Shown here: positions 62,299 to 64,000 of the stretch, in pieces
Position numbering within the stretch: position 1 is the stretch's first letter
Layout: every line of letters starts with the position of its first letter
Source of the DNA: Anopheles merus
Taxonomy: Eukaryota; Arthropoda; Insecta; Diptera; Culicidae
Assembly (NCBI RefSeq): GCF_017562075.2
Contig: NC_054082.1
Coordinates: forward strand, 59,054,279-59,118,278
Length of the DNA stretch: 64,000 nt
Direction of reading: 5' to 3'
Program-made: the position numbers and the translations under genes
The notes under the pieces: model-generated
Told to the model about the DNA's origin: nothing
Seen by the model: only the letters and a program-made list of their open reading frames with translations
Databases searched by the model: none

Positions 62299-64000
62299 CA
62301 ATTGAATGACACACAAAAAACTCAATAAACCTTAATGTCAGAACAGACAATAACCTATATTAAAATCATAACGATGAATCGAGATGAATTGCATTCTTAA
62401 TTCTCGGAAATATAACCTTTTTCCTCTATTCATTTTTTATTTTATTACAACTTCAAACAAATTCATTATAGATTGTGTAAAATATTCGATAAAATTATTT
62501 TTTTCAATACATGGGAACGCAAGCAGCCACTTATATTTTTGTTCTGCAAAGATAAAATGAGTAGTTAATTGATATATGACAGTAACAGATTAACATTAAG
62601 ATTGCATTTAAAATTCATATTTTGGCACATTTATAGATAGAAAATTGTTCATGATATTATTTTCCAACTTGAATTCAGTTTTTTCTCAAAAGGGAGGGCT
62701 ATCCAGGATGTACCATGAAATAAAAAATCATTCATAACTTTTTACGAAGCGTAATCGAATAATTTGATTTGATCGACACAATTACGACATTGATGAATTT
62801 TTTTACAGGGCTCCTATAAATGAAGCAAATTGAGCAAAATTTTTTACACCACTTTTTGCAGGACAATGCAGAATCATGCAGGAACGCTATAGCCACAGGA
62901 AATTATTTCGATAGTGCTGCTCCACTGGGTGCATTTTAACTTTCTTCCCATTTGTCGTTTATTGCATAGCTAAGGGGCAACGTTTATACTCGACTTGATG
63001 CTGTGTTACAGAATTATCAGCACAAAGGTCGTTCAACGGAATATAACAACCACCTTTACAATACAACTCCTTTCCGATTTTCTCGATTCTTGCTCTAAAC
63101 CCAACTCTGTTATTCAGGGAAAAAGTAAGGAAATTGAGCTTTTAACGAGTAGACTTACTCGCAAAATGCTACAGTACATTTTTTGTCAGAGCACTCAAAT
63201 CAACCCATCAATCATCGATAATTTACTTAATATCTTCAATGGCACAGTCATCTTCCAAATCTAAACTGTGTATTCCTACTTTGTTCCTCAAACCTGACAA
63301 AAATACCGGAGAACTCATGGAGTCTTTTTTTAGCAATCGCGCTTATTTGCCGTTAAACACTCTCTCGAGATCGTAAAACTCATCGAAATGATTATGCCAG
63401 GATTGTGAGTGTGTGTGCAGCTTCGTGAAACTGAACGAAACGGCTGCCATATTGCAATGCTGCAGATATTGTCGTCCTCTTTTACCTACATTCGATGTTC
63501 TTTTCTTGTAGTGCCGACTCTTTTGCACCATCATGACTAACCTCTACATACATTTTAAAGAGCTGTATAATGCGTTAAGAGTTTTATGGTTTGTTTTTGT
63601 GTGTTTTGTGGCTCAATGTATTGTGGATGGAGCTGTGCTCAGCGTCATACTGTGTTATAAGTGTATAATTATGTGTTGTAGATTTTAGCCGTCGTCAGTA
63701 CTGTGGTTGTAAGCAAAAAGAAAACTTAAAAATCTTACGAATTTTTAAGCAATTGTGAAAAACAAGTGAAATAATCATTTTTCTTATTTCATGTAAAGCT
63801 ATTGGCGTCAACCAGACGACGCCATAAATATTTTTCCTCTGCGTATCACGCACACTTTGCTTGCTATACCACATACACATATTCAATAAAACATACATCA
63901 GCACGAAGTTTGTGTGTATGAGTGACATTCGACATCTAATGTCGACGTTGGCTGTCGACAAAACTTTGTGCGGTAGCGTAAAGTCGTAAATTTTCAATTA

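Noticed and set aside
63695..63997. First exon of Ubx at the right edge
   Set aside because: The translated ORF lacks the Ubx N-terminal sequence and the YPWM motif.

Overview
The window looks like mosquito DNA, most likely from an Anopheles species. It is AT-rich with large gene-poor stretches. It carries one exon that is unmistakably the homeodomain exon of the Hox gene Ultrabithorax (Ubx), and tRNA-derived SINEs, pogo/Tigger, hAT-like, Bel-Pao and CR1/Jockey-type elements of the sort common in anophelines. The genus is inferred from these together; no species can be named from the sequence alone.

Bases 1-15170 are a large inverted structure. A truncated Bel-Pao LTR retrotransposon on the + strand (1-4733) is mirrored by a nearly identical copy on the - strand (about 10450-15170). 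The central part holds an intron-free, frameshifted copy of the DEAD-box helicase gene me31B/DDX6 (5096-6431, - strand) with a 3'UTR-like tail, microsatellites, a 35-bp tandem array (8113-8285) and a 460-bp foldback (8540-8999). A 100-N assembly gap lies at 10028-10127. The mirrored arm starts exactly at this gap, so the structure may be a real inverted duplication or an assembly artefact.

Bases 15171-28420 are a nest of mobile elements: a decayed pogo/Tigger transposase, a 5'-truncated non-LTR retrotransposon with reverse transcriptase, a TA-flanked foldback element carrying a 381-bp hAT-like insertion with a perfect 8-bp target-site duplication, a pogo-type MITE-like element, dispersed repeats and a second non-LTR relic.

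Bases 28420-37078 are AT-rich with no recognisable gene. The part near Ubx (about 34500-37078) is the likely 3'UTR and downstream region of Ubx. It holds several poly(A) signals and two sites matching the seeds of the Hox-cluster microRNAs iab-4/iab-8.

Bases 37079-37371 (- strand) are the last coding exon of Ubx: homeodomain, UbdA peptide and poly-Ala tail. Bases 37372-64000 are the preceding Ubx intron, which continues past the window. It holds no recognised exon. Its visible content is tRNA-related SINEs (several with clear target-site duplications), short MITE-like repeats, long (TA)n runs and AT-rich sequence that presumably includes Hox enhancers. The only functional protein-coding gene I can support in the window is Ubx. 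The rest of the coding potential is mobile-element or retrocopy debris.
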